DNA of 64,000 nucleotides from Olivibacter sitiensis DSM 17696 (GTDB lineage: Bacteria > Bacteroidota > Bacteroidia > Sphingobacteriales > Sphingobacteriaceae): positions 1 to 64,000 of the forward strand of contig NZ_ATZA01000011.1 in NCBI RefSeq assembly GCF_000427965.1. The letters are read 5' to 3'. Position 1 is the first letter of the stretch. Each line of letters opens with the position of its first letter. The notes under the pieces are model-generated. The model was not told the origin of the DNA. It worked only from the letters and a program-made list of their open reading frames with translations, and made no database searches. This document shows positions 27,312 to 36,179 of this stretch, piece after piece. A program made the translations under genes and the position numbers.

Positions 27312-28286
27312 TCATTGATTCCGTTTGATGGCCGTAAACAATGCTGTGAGCACTTCCTTTGCGGAGATGCCAAACTGCTTGCCGTGCTTCAACCAGAACA
27401 AGGTCTTTTTCCACGGTTGCTTTTGCATGGATACGGTCATGGTATAGATTCTTCGTTGCTGCATATAGAAAGACTGTCTGTCGACCAGATGGCGATATAC
27501 TACCCGGTCTGCTTCATCACTGGGCATCTGCGTGAGATAGGTACCCAACCAGGCGGCATAGCCCATTTGGGCTTCCATCTTCTTCAGGTCGTTCCCTGTT
27601 GAGGTGATGGACAGCTCATTGCTGCGGTAATGAAATACGGGCTTGTTGGTATGTGCTATCCCTTTATCCTTACTGGCTATGAATGCAGTAATATCGTCCG
27701 TACCCCATGCCAGGGGCAGGTCATAGAAGCCTCCTCTTTGCCGCAATGTATCTGTACGGTAGACGTAATCGGAAATATAGTTGGACCGCAATTGATGCAA
27801 GCGGTGCCAAATGCTGTCATACACTTGTTCGTAGCTGGGCAATGCGGGCGTGAGCATTACGGGCTCGCCCTTGGAATTGATAATCGTGCTTCGGCAATGG
27901 TATACATCCAAGGCAGGATAAGATTGGATAAGCTTTTCAAATTCGTCCAAATAATCGGAAGCCAGCATATCGTCATCTCCCATGATCATGATAAACTCTC
28001 CCTTTGCCATCTGCAGACATTTGTTCCAATTGTCTACCAAACGCACTGCACCCACGTTCTTATCGTTCTCCTCGTATCTAATGCGGCCATCCTTAAAATT
28101 GCTAGCGATGCGTTTTACCGGCTCGGGGGAACAGTCGTTCAAGATAATGAGCTCGAAATCGGTATAACGCTGCGCCAATATGCTTTGAATACATTCTCTT
28201 AGAAACCTACTTTTATAGGCAGGGATGCAAATGGAATACCTGGGAAAATTATCTTTAAGCATATTCTTTTTATTAGCAACTAGCAC
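27312..28286 (-). CDS. GT2-family glycosyltransferase
   Basis: A 324-residue GT-A enzyme. YSICIPAYKSRFLRECIQSI and FELIILNDCSPEP form the nucleotide-binding region, MIMGDDDML (about residues 105-113) is the DxD metal site, and LAWGTDDITAFIA carries the later acidic motif. A second Met at 28262 (MLKDNFPRYSI) is as likely a start as 28286. As the first gene of the minus-strand cluster it is expected to lie next to a promoter, but the upstream 300 bp is occupied by repeats and a toxin-antitoxin segment. Confidence 0.88.
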   Translation of the reverse strand: MLVANKKNMLKDNFPRYSICIPAYKSRFLRECIQSILAQRYTDFELIILNDCSPEPVKRIASNFKDGRIRYEENDKNVGAVRLVDNWNKCLQMAKGEFIMIMGDDDMLASDYLDEFEKLIQSYPALDVYHCRSTIINSKGEPVMLTPALPSYEQVYDSIWHRLHQLRSNYISDYVYRTDTLRQRGGFYDLPLAWGTDDITAFIASKDKGIAHTNKPVFHYRSNELSITSTGNDLKKMEAQMGYAAWLGTYLTQMPSDEADRVVYRHLVDRQSFYMQQRRIYTMTVSMQKQPWKKTLFWLKHGKQFGISAKEVLTALFTAIKRNQ

Positions 28287-28370
28287 AAATAACGCCGAAT
28301 TTAGGATTTTCTTTTACATTTGGTCTATTAGGCTATTTGCAAAAGCGGGTATAGCCTCCATGTTCCTTCC

Positions 28371-28439
28371 TTTTTCCTCAACATGGGTAAACTATGCTAC
28401 ATACAAACAAATGTAACCTAATGTTTGCTTTGACGGGGA
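28371..28439. repeat. 69-bp direct repeat, copy 1
   Basis: This stretch (starting TTTTTCCTCAACATGGG and ending TTTGACGGGGA) recurs at 29195-29263 with about five mismatches and the same orientation. The two copies bound a 755-bp segment that carries an intact toxin-antitoxin pair. Confidence 0.8.
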
Positions 28440-28590
28440 CAGGTAGGGAGCCGTTCATCCATGCCAAGCAGACCGCGGTTCAGTGGCTGGCCAACTGGCC
28501 TGGCAGGAGCTTTATGCGGTCACCGAGTGCACCATACGGGCTCTTCGTCCTCAATATGATGCGTTTTTAAAAGCGAAAACTCCGCCCCAA
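28440..28590. other. Unassigned G/C-rich stretch next to the direct repeat
   Basis: These bases are richer in G and C than their surroundings and have no recognisable product in any frame, although a plus-strand frame is open for part of it. It may be a remnant of an inserted gene. Together with the repeat at 28371-28439 it fills the gap between the glycosyltransferase start and the toxin gene. Confidence 0.3.
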
Positions 28591-28887
28591 TCACCGATCC
28601 TGAATAAAAGGCTCTCTGCTTGTATGAAAAACAGAAACAACAAAAACGGTGCTCAGATTATCATCGAACCAATAAATAATAACAAATGGGAATTTCTTCA
28701 ACGGAGAGAAGCGTAGGTTTCCATTTCCCCGTACTTGATACAGTTTAGGGTTTTTTGCAATCGTATTGAATCGAGCATAGACCTCTCTCAAAAAACGACG
28801 GGCTAATCCTTTTCGCTTTTCTTCATACCACTCACAAGCTTGATAAAGTTCGTTTTCTGCTCTTTTTAGCAGTTTAAGGGTATACAC
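28591..28887 (-). CDS. RelE/ParE-family toxin of a type II toxin-antitoxin system
   Basis: A 98-residue ParE/RelE-like protein. The N-terminus YTLKLLKRAENELYQACEWYEE, then GLARRFLREVYARFNTIAKNP and FPFVIIYWFDDN with VVSVFHTSREP at the end, follow the family pattern closely. Such toxins cleave mRNA or block gyrase; which one applies cannot be told. The start overlaps the stop of the antitoxin gene by 14 bp, the usual coupling. It lies inside the segment bounded by 69-bp direct repeats. Confidence 0.9.
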   Translation of the reverse strand: MYTLKLLKRAENELYQACEWYEEKRKGLARRFLREVYARFNTIAKNPKLYQVRGNGNLRFSPLKKFPFVIIYWFDDNLSTVFVVSVFHTSREPFIQDR

Positions 28888-29104
28888 GGTTTAGGCCTTT
28901 TTTAATATCTTCCCAATCACGGACACTGGTTTTGCCTGCAAAGAAGTCCTGTTGGGTACGCTCGAAATCCGCCATTTGAGTCTCTGAAAAAACATAGTCC
29001 TCCGCAGGTTCCTCAATGGTATAGTTTATGCCAAAACGCTCCAAAATCTCCTTAATCAACTTCACATCCTTTTTCTTAGAAACCGTTGCTGTGATCGTTG
29101 TCAT
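28874..29104 (-). CDS. Antitoxin partner of the RelE/ParE toxin
   Basis: A 76-residue acidic protein placed directly before and overlapping the toxin gene by 14 bp. It starts MTTITATVSKKKDVKLIKEI and ends in DWEDIKKGLNRVYP, like the short antitoxins that accompany Bacteroidota ParE-type toxins. It should bind and neutralise the toxin at 28591-28887 and probably repress the shared promoter, whose TATATTTG box is at 29130-29137. Confidence 0.85.
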   Translation of the reverse strand: MTTITATVSKKKDVKLIKEILERFGINYTIEEPAEDYVFSETQMADFERTQQDFFAGKTSVRDWEDIKKGLNRVYP

Positions 29105-29129
29105 ATATCAATAAGGTTATCAATCCACA

Positions 29130-29137
29130 CAAATATA
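29130..29137 (-). promoter_or_regulatory. Bacteroidota-type -7 box of the toxin-antitoxin operon
   Basis: TATATTTG on the minus strand matches the TAnnTTTG consensus of the primary sigma factor of Bacteroidota. It would give a leader of about 20 bases before the antitoxin ATG at 29104. A weak -33 element (TTTA, 29157-29160) lies 19 bp upstream. Confidence 0.5.
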
Positions 29138-29194
29138 ATACAAAATTGTCAGATTGTAAAAAAGCGATTAAGGTCCATCCATCTTGATCACCTC

Positions 29195-29263
29195 TTTTTC
29201 CTCAACATGGGCAAACTATGCTACATACAAACAAATACAAGCTAATGTTTGCTTTGACGGGGA
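29195..29263. repeat. 69-bp direct repeat, copy 2
   Basis: Direct copy of 28371-28439. Here it replaces the 3' end of a second toxin gene: the reading frame of the toxin runs into the repeat and ends in residues with no counterpart in the family. Confidence 0.8.
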
Positions 29264-29443
29264 ATGGCAACACTGGAAACGAACTTGAAATAGTTTAGGG
29301 TTTTTACTTATTGTAGTAAGATATTTATTTATTTCTTTGAGTAACCTAGAGCCTAATCCAGCTAATCGTTCTTCATACCATTCATAGGCTTTGTCCAGTT
29401 CCAGTGACGTCTTTGGCGAAAGTTCGATTTCATAGAAGCCCAT
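29216..29443 (-). pseudogene. Truncated RelE/ParE-family toxin gene
   Basis: From the Met at 29443 (MGFYEIELSPKTSLELDKAYEW) the protein follows the ParE-like toxin at 28591-28887 as far as SKNPKLFQVR. It then runs into the 69-bp repeat (FQCCHSPSKQT and on) and stops at 75 residues, about 25 short and lacking the C-terminal strands that form the active fold. It was probably broken by the event that placed the repeat here. A longer frame upstream overlaps the antitoxin gene and was not used. Confidence 0.75.
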
Positions 29444-29726
29444 AGCGCTTTTTAACGGTGTTCCAAGCGACGGGTTCGTCTTTGCCAGATTGATAATCGG
29501 CTTTACGTTGCCTAAACTCAGCGACATCAGCATCCGTTACCCCATATGAATTCATGAAATCAGTTGTCGGGATGTCCGGGGCATCTTCCTCCAATAGTAA
29601 ATCCACATTGTCCAATGTGATATCTTGGGAAGATACATCAGTGGTGACCTTAAAATTGAGCGCCTTAGCCATGGATAGTAGCCATTCGTAATCACGCTTA
29701 CTTACGTTATCTAGTATCAATTGCAT
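29430..29726 (-). CDS. Antitoxin-like protein of the broken second toxin-antitoxin pair
   Basis: A 98-residue acidic protein starting MQLILDNVSKRDYEWLLSMA, with an acidic middle (LLLEEDAPDIP) and a C-terminal AEFRQRKADYQSGKDE. Its stop overlaps the truncated toxin start by 14 bp, the same overlap as in the intact pair. The start at 29726 is favoured over an upstream Met at 29783 because a full promoter (29747-29778) lies between them. With the toxin broken, it may persist as a lone antitoxin. Confidence 0.75.
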   Translation of the reverse strand: MQLILDNVSKRDYEWLLSMAKALNFKVTTDVSSQDITLDNVDLLLEEDAPDIPTTDFMNSYGVTDADVAEFRQRKADYQSGKDEPVAWNTVKKRYGLL

Positions 29727-29746
29727 AATTGCTCCAATCTTTTTAA

Positions 29747-29778
29747 CAAAAATAAACCTTAACATACTTAGTTCCAAA
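29747..29778 (-). promoter_or_regulatory. Full Bacteroidota-type promoter of the second antitoxin gene
   Basis: On the minus strand TTTG (29778-29775) is followed after 20 bp by TATTTTTG (29754-29747), matching the TTTG/TAnnTTTG consensus in sequence and spacing. The predicted transcript starts near 29741 and leaves a leader of about 15 bases before the ATG at 29726. Confidence 0.6.
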
Positions 29779-29869
29779 TTCACGCATATTGCACAGCGAT
29801 CTTCAATAGACGGATAGCCTGCTTTGACATAAATTTTCCATCAAAACCCGAATAACCCACAAAAAGGCA

Positions 29870-29877
29870 TACTTTTG
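29870..29877 (+). promoter_or_regulatory. Bacteroidota-type -7 box before the flippase gene
   Basis: TACTTTTG matches TAnnTTTG and lies 26 bp before the ATG at 29904. No good -33 element is present at the usual distance, so the call is weak. Confidence 0.4.
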
Positions 29878-29903
29878 GCTAGCAGCAAGCATCATCTAAA
29901 AAT

Positions 29904-31436
29904 ATGACACCAGCAAATCGAGTTGCTTTAAATACCGCCATACTTTACGCACGCATGCTGCTTACCATGGGCATTTCGCTCTACGCGACACGTGTCACCC
30001 TGAAAGCCTTAGGCAGTACCGACTATGGCATTTTCAACCTGATTGCCGGCATCATATTGATGCTGTCCTTCCTCAATACCACTATGGCTACCTCCACCCA
30101 GCGCTATCTTTCTTACTATCAGGGCAAGGACGACCCCTCCATGCAAAAAAAGGTCTTCCAGAACAGTTTGTGGCTGCACATTGGTATTGGTTTGATCCTT
30201 TGTCTGCTATTGGAAGTTGCCGGGTTCTTTCTATTTGACGATTTCCTCAATATACCTATGAATCGGATGGGAGCGGCCAAAATCATCTACCACTTCATGG
30301 CCGCTACGGTATTTTTTAATGTGCTGGCCGTACCTTTTAATGGTACACTGGTGGCACATGAAAATATGCTTTGGGTGGCGATAGTAAATGTCTTGGAGGT
30401 AGTATTGAAATTGGCCATTGCCTTAGCGTTATTGGTATTCAGTGGCGACAAACTCATCCTTTACGGTTGTCTTACCGCTGGCATCAGCGTGGCGAGCTTT
30501 CTTCTGTATGCCGTTTATTGCTATTCCAAATATGCTGAATGCGGCAGACTAACCGTTCAGGCCATCAACAAAGATATGTTGAAAGAGCTGACCGGCTTTG
30601 CCGGTTGGAATTTGTTTGGCTCGCTCTGCTTCCTTGGCCGTACACAAGGATTGGCCGTTTTGCTCAATCTTTTTCTGGGCACCGTGGTTAATGCCGCTTA
30701 TGGTCTTGCCAATCAGGTATCGTCACAACTCAACTTCTTCTCCGCTACGCTGCTGAGGGCGCTCAATCCGCAAATCATGAAAAGCGAGGGAGCCGATGAT
30801 AGGGAACGCATGCTGCGCCTATCCATGATGGCCAGCAAGTTTGGCTTTTTCCTGCTGGCCATCTTTGCCGTCCCCTGTATTTTCGAAATGGATGCCATAT
30901 TGGGCGTATGGCTAGAGGAAGTCCCCCCTTACACGGTAATCTTTTGTCAATATATCGTCTTGGCTACATTGGCCAACCAGCTGACTATCGGCCTCCAGTC
31001 GGCCATACAGGCCATAGGCAATATCAAGGCCTATCAAATGGTGGTGGGCGGTTTGCTGCTGATCAATCTGCCCATTGCATACGTTTTGTTGAAGATGAAT
31101 TATCCAGCTCACTATATTCTGGGTAGCTATATCGCGGTAGAGCTTTTGGCCTGTCTGGCGAGACTTCTGCTCTTGAGGCATCTTGGCGGGCTGTCCATCA
31201 GGGTATACACCCAAAGGGTCTTCTTAAAAGAAGCTGCCCCAACTTTACTGGCTATTGCCGCCGCCTATCTTTGCACCCGATATTTGGACATGCCTTGGCG
31301 ATTTCTCATTACATCGGCCATAAGTGGCCTTATATTTGTCATCAGCATATTGCTTTTTGGGCTATGCGAAGATGAAAAAGTGCTGGTATGGGATGCCATT
31401 GGGAAGATAAAAAATAGACTAAAGCTGAAAGACTAG
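29904..31436 (+). CDS. Wzx-like polysaccharide flippase (MOP superfamily)
   Basis: A 510-residue inner-membrane protein with 12-14 hydrophobic helices, such as LLTMGISLYATRVTL, GIFNLIAGIILMLSFL and FLLYAVYCY. The N-terminal LKALGSTDYGIFNLIAGI pattern is typical of polysaccharide flippases of the oligosaccharide-lipid exporter type. It should turn the undecaprenyl-linked repeat unit to the periplasmic side, where the polymerase at 23227-24414 acts. It is transcribed away from the minus-strand glycosyltransferase genes. Confidence 0.92.
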   Translation: MTPANRVALNTAILYARMLLTMGISLYATRVTLKALGSTDYGIFNLIAGIILMLSFLNTTMATSTQRYLSYYQGKDDPSMQKKVFQNSLWLHIGIGLILCLLLEVAGFFLFDDFLNIPMNRMGAAKIIYHFMAATVFFNVLAVPFNGTLVAHENMLWVAIVNVLEVVLKLAIALALLVFSGDKLILYGCLTAGISVASFLLYAVYCYSKYAECGRLTVQAINKDMLKELTGFAGWNLFGSLCFLGRTQGLAVLLNLFLGTVVNAAYGLANQVSSQLNFFSATLLRALNPQIMKSEGADDRERMLRLSMMASKFGFFLLAIFAVPCIFEMDAILGVWLEEVPPYTVIFCQYIVLATLANQLTIGLQSAIQAIGNIKAYQMVVGGLLLINLPIAYVLLKMNYPAHYILGSYIAVELLACLARLLLLRHLGGLSIRVYTQRVFLKEAAPTLLAIAAAYLCTRYLDMPWRFLITSAISGLIFVISILLFGLCEDEKVLVWDAIGKIKNRLKLKD

Positions 31437-31493
31437 CGACTTTTAGTTATAAGGCATAGGGAAATAAGGCATGAGGGGGATACCTTACTCATT

Positions 31494-31525
31494 GTACGTC
31501 TTGATACTAGAATCTTGATACTATA
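31494..31525. repeat. Intergenic heptamer repeat before the pyruvyltransferase gene
   Basis: GTCTTGA, TACTAGA, ATCTTGA, TACTATA follow one another in a 7-bp register just before the ATG at 31530. The word CTTGATACTA occurs twice, 14 bp apart. Any ribosome binding site must lie inside it. Confidence 0.5.
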
Positions 31526-31529
31526 AAAC

Positions 31530-32726
31530 ATGAAAGAAATACTAATCATAGGTGCATTTGACCGCTACAATTACGGTGACCTGCTGTTTCCCATCATAAT
31601 TGAACAGCAATTGAAAAGTTATGGCGACGATATTACATTCAACTACTACGGCATAGTAAAAAGCGATTTAAGCGCATTGGGGGGCAAGCCTACGGAAAGT
31701 ATCCAAGACTTCTACCAGCGTTGCGACGACATTGCCGCCGGCAAGGCAAGCGTTATCGTAGCCGGGGGCGAAGCCGTGGCCGTGACATGGAATTCCCTCT
31801 TGGTGGCACTCAATAAATATTTCAGACTTACCAGACGCTATCAGCACCACATAAACCGCATCATAGATCTTAATAAGACCGCCAAAGCAATTTTGAAAGG
31901 CCGTACGGATTTCCCTTTTGTATTCAACAGCAACGATTTCAAAGCGGTTGACCATGTGCTGCTCAACTCTTTGGGGGGCTCTGAAATAGACCCTGCCTTG
32001 TTCACCAAGGAAAAGATATTGAAACAAAAACTACAACAGGTTGATTACTTCGCCGTGAGGGATAAGACTACACGGCAAAATCTTGGCAATGCAGGCATAA
32101 ATACACTATTGTTCCCCGATTCGGCGATTCTGATGTCTAAGTTCTTCCCTAGGGAGGTATTGGCAAAGCGGGTGTCCCCCGAGGTAAGGGACTTTGTCGC
32201 CGATCATGCACAAAATTATGTCTTCTTCCAGACCAACCGCAACCACGCCAAAGGGCAGGAGTCCTTGATAGCCAATGAGCTGAACGCGCTGCAGCAACAA
32301 CATGCCGTTAAGATATGCCTTTGCCCCATAGGTCGGGCACTCAACCATGACGATCATGAGGCATTGGAAAGCATCCGGCCATTATTGAAAGAAGATGCTG
32401 CCTATTTTGGCGATTCGCACATCTGGGATGTGATGTACCTCATTGCCAATGCCACATCCTATATTGGCACCAGCCTACACGGCGCCATCACAGCCATGAG
32501 CTTTGCCGTACCTTACGTGGGATTGAGGGTAAAAAAGCTGGACAGCTACCTCAAGACATGGGGCGTGGAAGCGCTCAATCATGTCGTGAACCTGAATGAA
32601 ATTGCGAGTCAATATGCCAAGGCCATAGCGGTCTCCAAAAGCGAATTGCAAAGAACGCTAGACATCCAAATAAGGGAAAGCGAAAGGTCATTTGATAGGA
32701 TGAGGGAGATAATTACCTCATCCTAG
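31530..32726 (+). CDS. Polysaccharide pyruvyltransferase family protein
   Basis: A 398-residue protein of the PF04230 family. The N-terminus IGAFDRYNYGDLLFPIIIEQQ has the typical NxGD-like loop, and the C-terminal half has YIGTSLHGAITAMSFAVPYVG, the conserved S-L-H-G motif of the donor site. Members transfer pyruvate from phosphoenolpyruvate to sugars as ketals, or in some cases act as glycosyltransferases. It follows the flippase after 93 bp and should decorate the same polymer. Its stop lies 3 bp from the convergent GH106 gene, and no terminator separates them. Confidence 0.88.
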   Translation: MKEILIIGAFDRYNYGDLLFPIIIEQQLKSYGDDITFNYYGIVKSDLSALGGKPTESIQDFYQRCDDIAAGKASVIVAGGEAVAVTWNSLLVALNKYFRLTRRYQHHINRIIDLNKTAKAILKGRTDFPFVFNSNDFKAVDHVLLNSLGGSEIDPALFTKEKILKQKLQQVDYFAVRDKTTRQNLGNAGINTLLFPDSAILMSKFFPREVLAKRVSPEVRDFVADHAQNYVFFQTNRNHAKGQESLIANELNALQQQHAVKICLCPIGRALNHDDHEALESIRPLLKEDAAYFGDSHIWDVMYLIANATSYIGTSLHGAITAMSFAVPYVGLRVKKLDSYLKTWGVEALNHVVNLNEIASQYAKAIAVSKSELQRTLDIQIRESERSFDRMREIITSS

Positions 32727-32729
32727 CTT

Positions 32730-35700
32730 TCAATCCATGGCTTCGTATTTTGTTCGTTTCAACACCACTGGTCCCAGCAATCCGGCTGGCACGGGCTTGC
32801 TATCCTTATGGTAGGGACTTGCAGTCAATAACCATGTGCCCCGTTCATTTTCTGGCAGGAAGCTATCGCCAATCAATCTGTTGATCCATGTATTGACCAC
32901 CCTCACTTCAACCTCGTTTTTCCCTTCCTTGATAAAATCCGTAATGTCCACACGGTAAGGATATGTCCACACTCCTCCAGCTTCCTGCCCATTGATCTTC
33001 ACTTTCGCTATGGCTACTACATTGCCCAGATCCAATGTCACCCGCTCTCCGGGATTTATCTTGTCTATCTGAAAAGAGTTGTGGTACCGTGCATGCCCCG
33101 AATAATATTTTATCTTCGGATTGTCGTGAAGCGACCAATCACCTAGTTGGCCAAACACCACAGGTTCAACCGGCCCTCTTGCCAAGGAATCGAAAACCAC
33201 TGTCCATGAACTGGCAATTTCCTTTTCTTCTATCAAATGTCCGTAATTGGAACCGGTTCCCTCGGGCAATTGCGTTGCCACCTTATTGCGGAAGACAATA
33301 AACGCACTCTCAAATGGCTCTAAACTCAATGGGATTTTCGTCGATCCTTCATCCTGAACAAACTGGGGCAATATCCTTATTTTTCCCGTTGTTGCGTCCC
33401 ATAATTCGGGTTGAAGATCACGCACCTTAAATTTGGGACTTATATCAATACGTTCATTCTTTTGATTCGATACGAAATAAATATCCCCATTTCCTACCTT
33501 TCTATGTATATACAAGGCTTCTTCACCCTGCGGCAAGCCGAAATCGGGTTGCATCTTCAATAGTTCAAAAACTTCCTCCAGGCGCATGCCATCCATGACC
33601 TTTCCCTTACCGTATGCGTTGACCTTGATGTTTTTACCATCGATTTTGCCCCAGAGTTTTGCTGCCAGCTCCTGCACTTGCCTATCGGCTGCTGGATAAT
33701 CCTGTAGGCTGGGGGACCGCAGGGGGCGAGGCCCAAGCACCACACCTCCTTGCGCTACCAATGCCGCTATCTTTTCCAGCAATTGGGGCCGCATGGTCTC
33801 TAGCTTTGGCAGAACCAGCACCTTGTAGCTCATGCCATCTGGCAATACAAACCTCCCGTCTTTTACGGTCAACCTATCCCTAATCACCTCGCCATTGATA
33901 TAATCGAAAGCGTATCCTTGAGGCAGCGCAGGTTCTTGAATGCCCGTCATTTTTGGTACGTCCTCTCCTATAAAGTAAGCGACGTCTGCCACGTATTTAC
34001 CCTGTTGCAGCATGAAATTGCATCGTTTGAGGTATTGCAAAAACAAATCCATATCGTAAAACCAGGTATTGAAGCGATTGAACTCGGCACCAAACCAAGC
34101 ATTGACACCTGGTTTTTTATCTTCATATGGTTGATGTATATATACGTGCAACAGCGTATTGTTGATACCCTCGGTAAAGAAACGATCTCCTCGTTGCTTC
34201 ATCACGGCGGGATAACGGCCAAAGTCATTTCCCGCGGCCGTAAAGGACTCTGCAGATACCTTTGTTTTACCATAGATATGCGCGGCAGACGATGCCGCCC
34301 TATTTTCTATGTTGCCCAAATCCCCTTCGCTCCAAAATTCACCGCCAATCTCGTCCGATTGCCCACCGTACTGCAAAAACTCACCGGGGAACCCCCAATG
34401 TCCATAGTTTTCCAACCAGGTCGTTAGACCATTTTTGTGGCTCACATCCCGTAAACCACCCACATAATCATAAGCTACCTTGTCTGCCACCAAACGTCGT
34501 ACATCCCATAGGAAGCGATCCGACTGTTCCTGATTCCCGACAACATCTCCTCTAAAAACCGGCAGGTACGGCAACGGATCATAATGATAGGCTTTCTTGA
34601 AATCTTCGATAAAACCATCGGTCCAATTCTGTCCCCCTGTTTCATAGCTATCTTCCACAACCACTTTCCAGGTTTTTCGATCTTCCTTAGGGATGCGCCT
34701 GATGATTTCGCCCAAAAAGCCGTCGAAATGCGAGGCAACGTGCTTTTTGCTCATTTTGTCTACTTCCAGTCCCGTACCTTCTGGCGAGGCAGGCGCATTG
34801 GTAACCAAGGTAGGCGTCATACCCGTACGCATAAGCGTCCAGGTACCTGTCGGAGCATTCCATTTCAGCGTCCCATCTGCCGTCATAAACGAAGTGACAT
34901 CGACTATTTCTTTAGGATCTATTGCGTAGCTTCTATCGCTTATTTCTTGCTGCATTGGCCATTGATATTCGTTCCAATAAGGCAGGGGAGAGTGGAACAT
35001 CTTGGCCAGCGTTTTTTCGATATAGCTTTCTACTTTGGGACTGCTAGAGAGGATAAGCTCCGTGATCCCACTATTGGATGTATAATTGTCGAATGTAAGA
35101 CGGAAAGAGCTTCCCTCTACCGAAGGAAACGAAACGGCAACTGGAGCATGAGGGTAAAATCCTACATTCAAAGCATCGTTGGAACGATTGATGTCAAATG
35201 CCTTGATCGTCTGATAGCCCGTATCGTTCTTGACCTCCAGCTTTGCCCTCGCAGTCATACGCATGGCAGCTGGATAAAGGGTCAGGCTTTGTGCGGCAAA
35301 ACCTGAGGAAAGATCAATATAAATCTCCTGTTTTCCTTTTTCGCTAAATCTAACCGTTTTTGTCGTGTCGCCATCCAAAAGTACACCAAGTTGTTCTACA
35401 TGGGGCATGGCACTAAGTTTTGGCGAAAGCTGTCCGACGTTGCTACCGTAATCTTTTGGCGTACGAAAGGCGATCACCCGCTCGTCCTGAAATTGATCGA
35501 TTGGCTTTTTCAATTTCACCTCTATCGGTTTTCCACCCTCGACAACTGTTTCCAAAGAAATAAAATAGCGCATGGACTCTTCGGGTTTCACCCAGGGACC
35601 TCCCGACTGGCTCCAACCCGGACTATTGAAAATACCAATTTCGATACCCAAATCGCCTGCTGTTTTCAATGCTGTATGCATGATGTCCCACCATTCATCG

Positions 35701-35990
35701 GAAAACAGCTTGACATTGCCATAGGGCGTTTCTGTTGGCCCCAGTCCGATGTTGCCGATAAAGGCACGGTTGATCCCGACTGCCTTCATGGCCTGCAAAT
35801 CTCTTATCACCCCTTCCTTTGATAAATTGTCGGAAATCCAATACCAATAGACGCTGGTCTGTATCGAGTCGGGCACCGACTGAAAGCCCTGTTCGATAGC
35901 CGAAAATGAAGTGTCAGACGGGCGACTACAGGAATGGAGCAATACGGTAATGAGTATTGCGGCCAAATAGCAAAGGAGATTTTTTGCCAT
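32730..35990 (-). CDS. GH106-type alpha-L-rhamnosidase, lipoprotein
   Basis: About 1086 residues. The start at 35990 gives a signal peptide with lipobox (ITVLLHSCSRP); an upstream Met at 36083 would add 31 residues with no signal character. The N-terminal domain has YWYWISDNLSKEGVIRDLQA and INRAFIGNIG, typical of GH106. WKVVVEDSYETGGQNW holds a conserved Glu of the catalytic centre, and VSAESFTAAGNDFGRYP another. A C-terminal jelly-roll region has KVKINGQEAGGVWTYPYRVD. It should cut terminal L-rhamnose from rhamnogalacturonan-like glycans at the cell surface or in the periplasm. It is the last gene of the utilisation locus. Confidence 0.85.
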   Translation of the reverse strand: MAKNLLCYLAAILITVLLHSCSRPSDTSFSAIEQGFQSVPDSIQTSVYWYWISDNLSKEGVIRDLQAMKAVGINRAFIGNIGLGPTETPYGNVKLFSDEWWDIMHTALKTAGDLGIEIGIFNSPGWSQSGGPWVKPEESMRYFISLETVVEGGKPIEVKLKKPIDQFQDERVIAFRTPKDYGSNVGQLSPKLSAMPHVEQLGVLLDGDTTKTVRFSEKGKQEIYIDLSSGFAAQSLTLYPAAMRMTARAKLEVKNDTGYQTIKAFDINRSNDALNVGFYPHAPVAVSFPSVEGSSFRLTFDNYTSNSGITELILSSSPKVESYIEKTLAKMFHSPLPYWNEYQWPMQQEISDRSYAIDPKEIVDVTSFMTADGTLKWNAPTGTWTLMRTGMTPTLVTNAPASPEGTGLEVDKMSKKHVASHFDGFLGEIIRRIPKEDRKTWKVVVEDSYETGGQNWTDGFIEDFKKAYHYDPLPYLPVFRGDVVGNQEQSDRFLWDVRRLVADKVAYDYVGGLRDVSHKNGLTTWLENYGHWGFPGEFLQYGGQSDEIGGEFWSEGDLGNIENRAASSAAHIYGKTKVSAESFTAAGNDFGRYPAVMKQRGDRFFTEGINNTLLHVYIHQPYEDKKPGVNAWFGAEFNRFNTWFYDMDLFLQYLKRCNFMLQQGKYVADVAYFIGEDVPKMTGIQEPALPQGYAFDYINGEVIRDRLTVKDGRFVLPDGMSYKVLVLPKLETMRPQLLEKIAALVAQGGVVLGPRPLRSPSLQDYPAADRQVQELAAKLWGKIDGKNIKVNAYGKGKVMDGMRLEEVFELLKMQPDFGLPQGEEALYIHRKVGNGDIYFVSNQKNERIDISPKFKVRDLQPELWDATTGKIRILPQFVQDEGSTKIPLSLEPFESAFIVFRNKVATQLPEGTGSNYGHLIEEKEIASSWTVVFDSLARGPVEPVVFGQLGDWSLHDNPKIKYYSGHARYHNSFQIDKINPGERVTLDLGNVVAIAKVKINGQEAGGVWTYPYRVDITDFIKEGKNEVEVRVVNTWINRLIGDSFLPENERGTWLLTASPYHKDSKPVPAGLLGPVVLKRTKYEAMD

Positions 35991-36179
35991 CGCTACTCTG
36001 CGGCAAACGTTGTCGCAATGATCGAAGGTCTTGAGCAAGGTTTTATAACTATTGGTTAGCATATCGGACTTAAAATAAAACAAAAAGAATTAGATAGGCG
36101 TCCTGTACTTACATGATTAAACAATAAACGGATGATGGTTTATAACGGTCCTCAAAAAAGCAAGCCATCCCATTGCCCA

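Noticed and set aside
28483-28716. 77-codon plus-strand frame
   Set aside because: It overlaps the toxin gene on the other strand and shows no motif or ribosome binding site.
29444-29533. Longer N-terminus for the truncated toxin
   Set aside because: It overlaps the antitoxin gene by 100 bp, while the Met at 29443 matches the family start and the 14-bp overlap seen in the intact pair.
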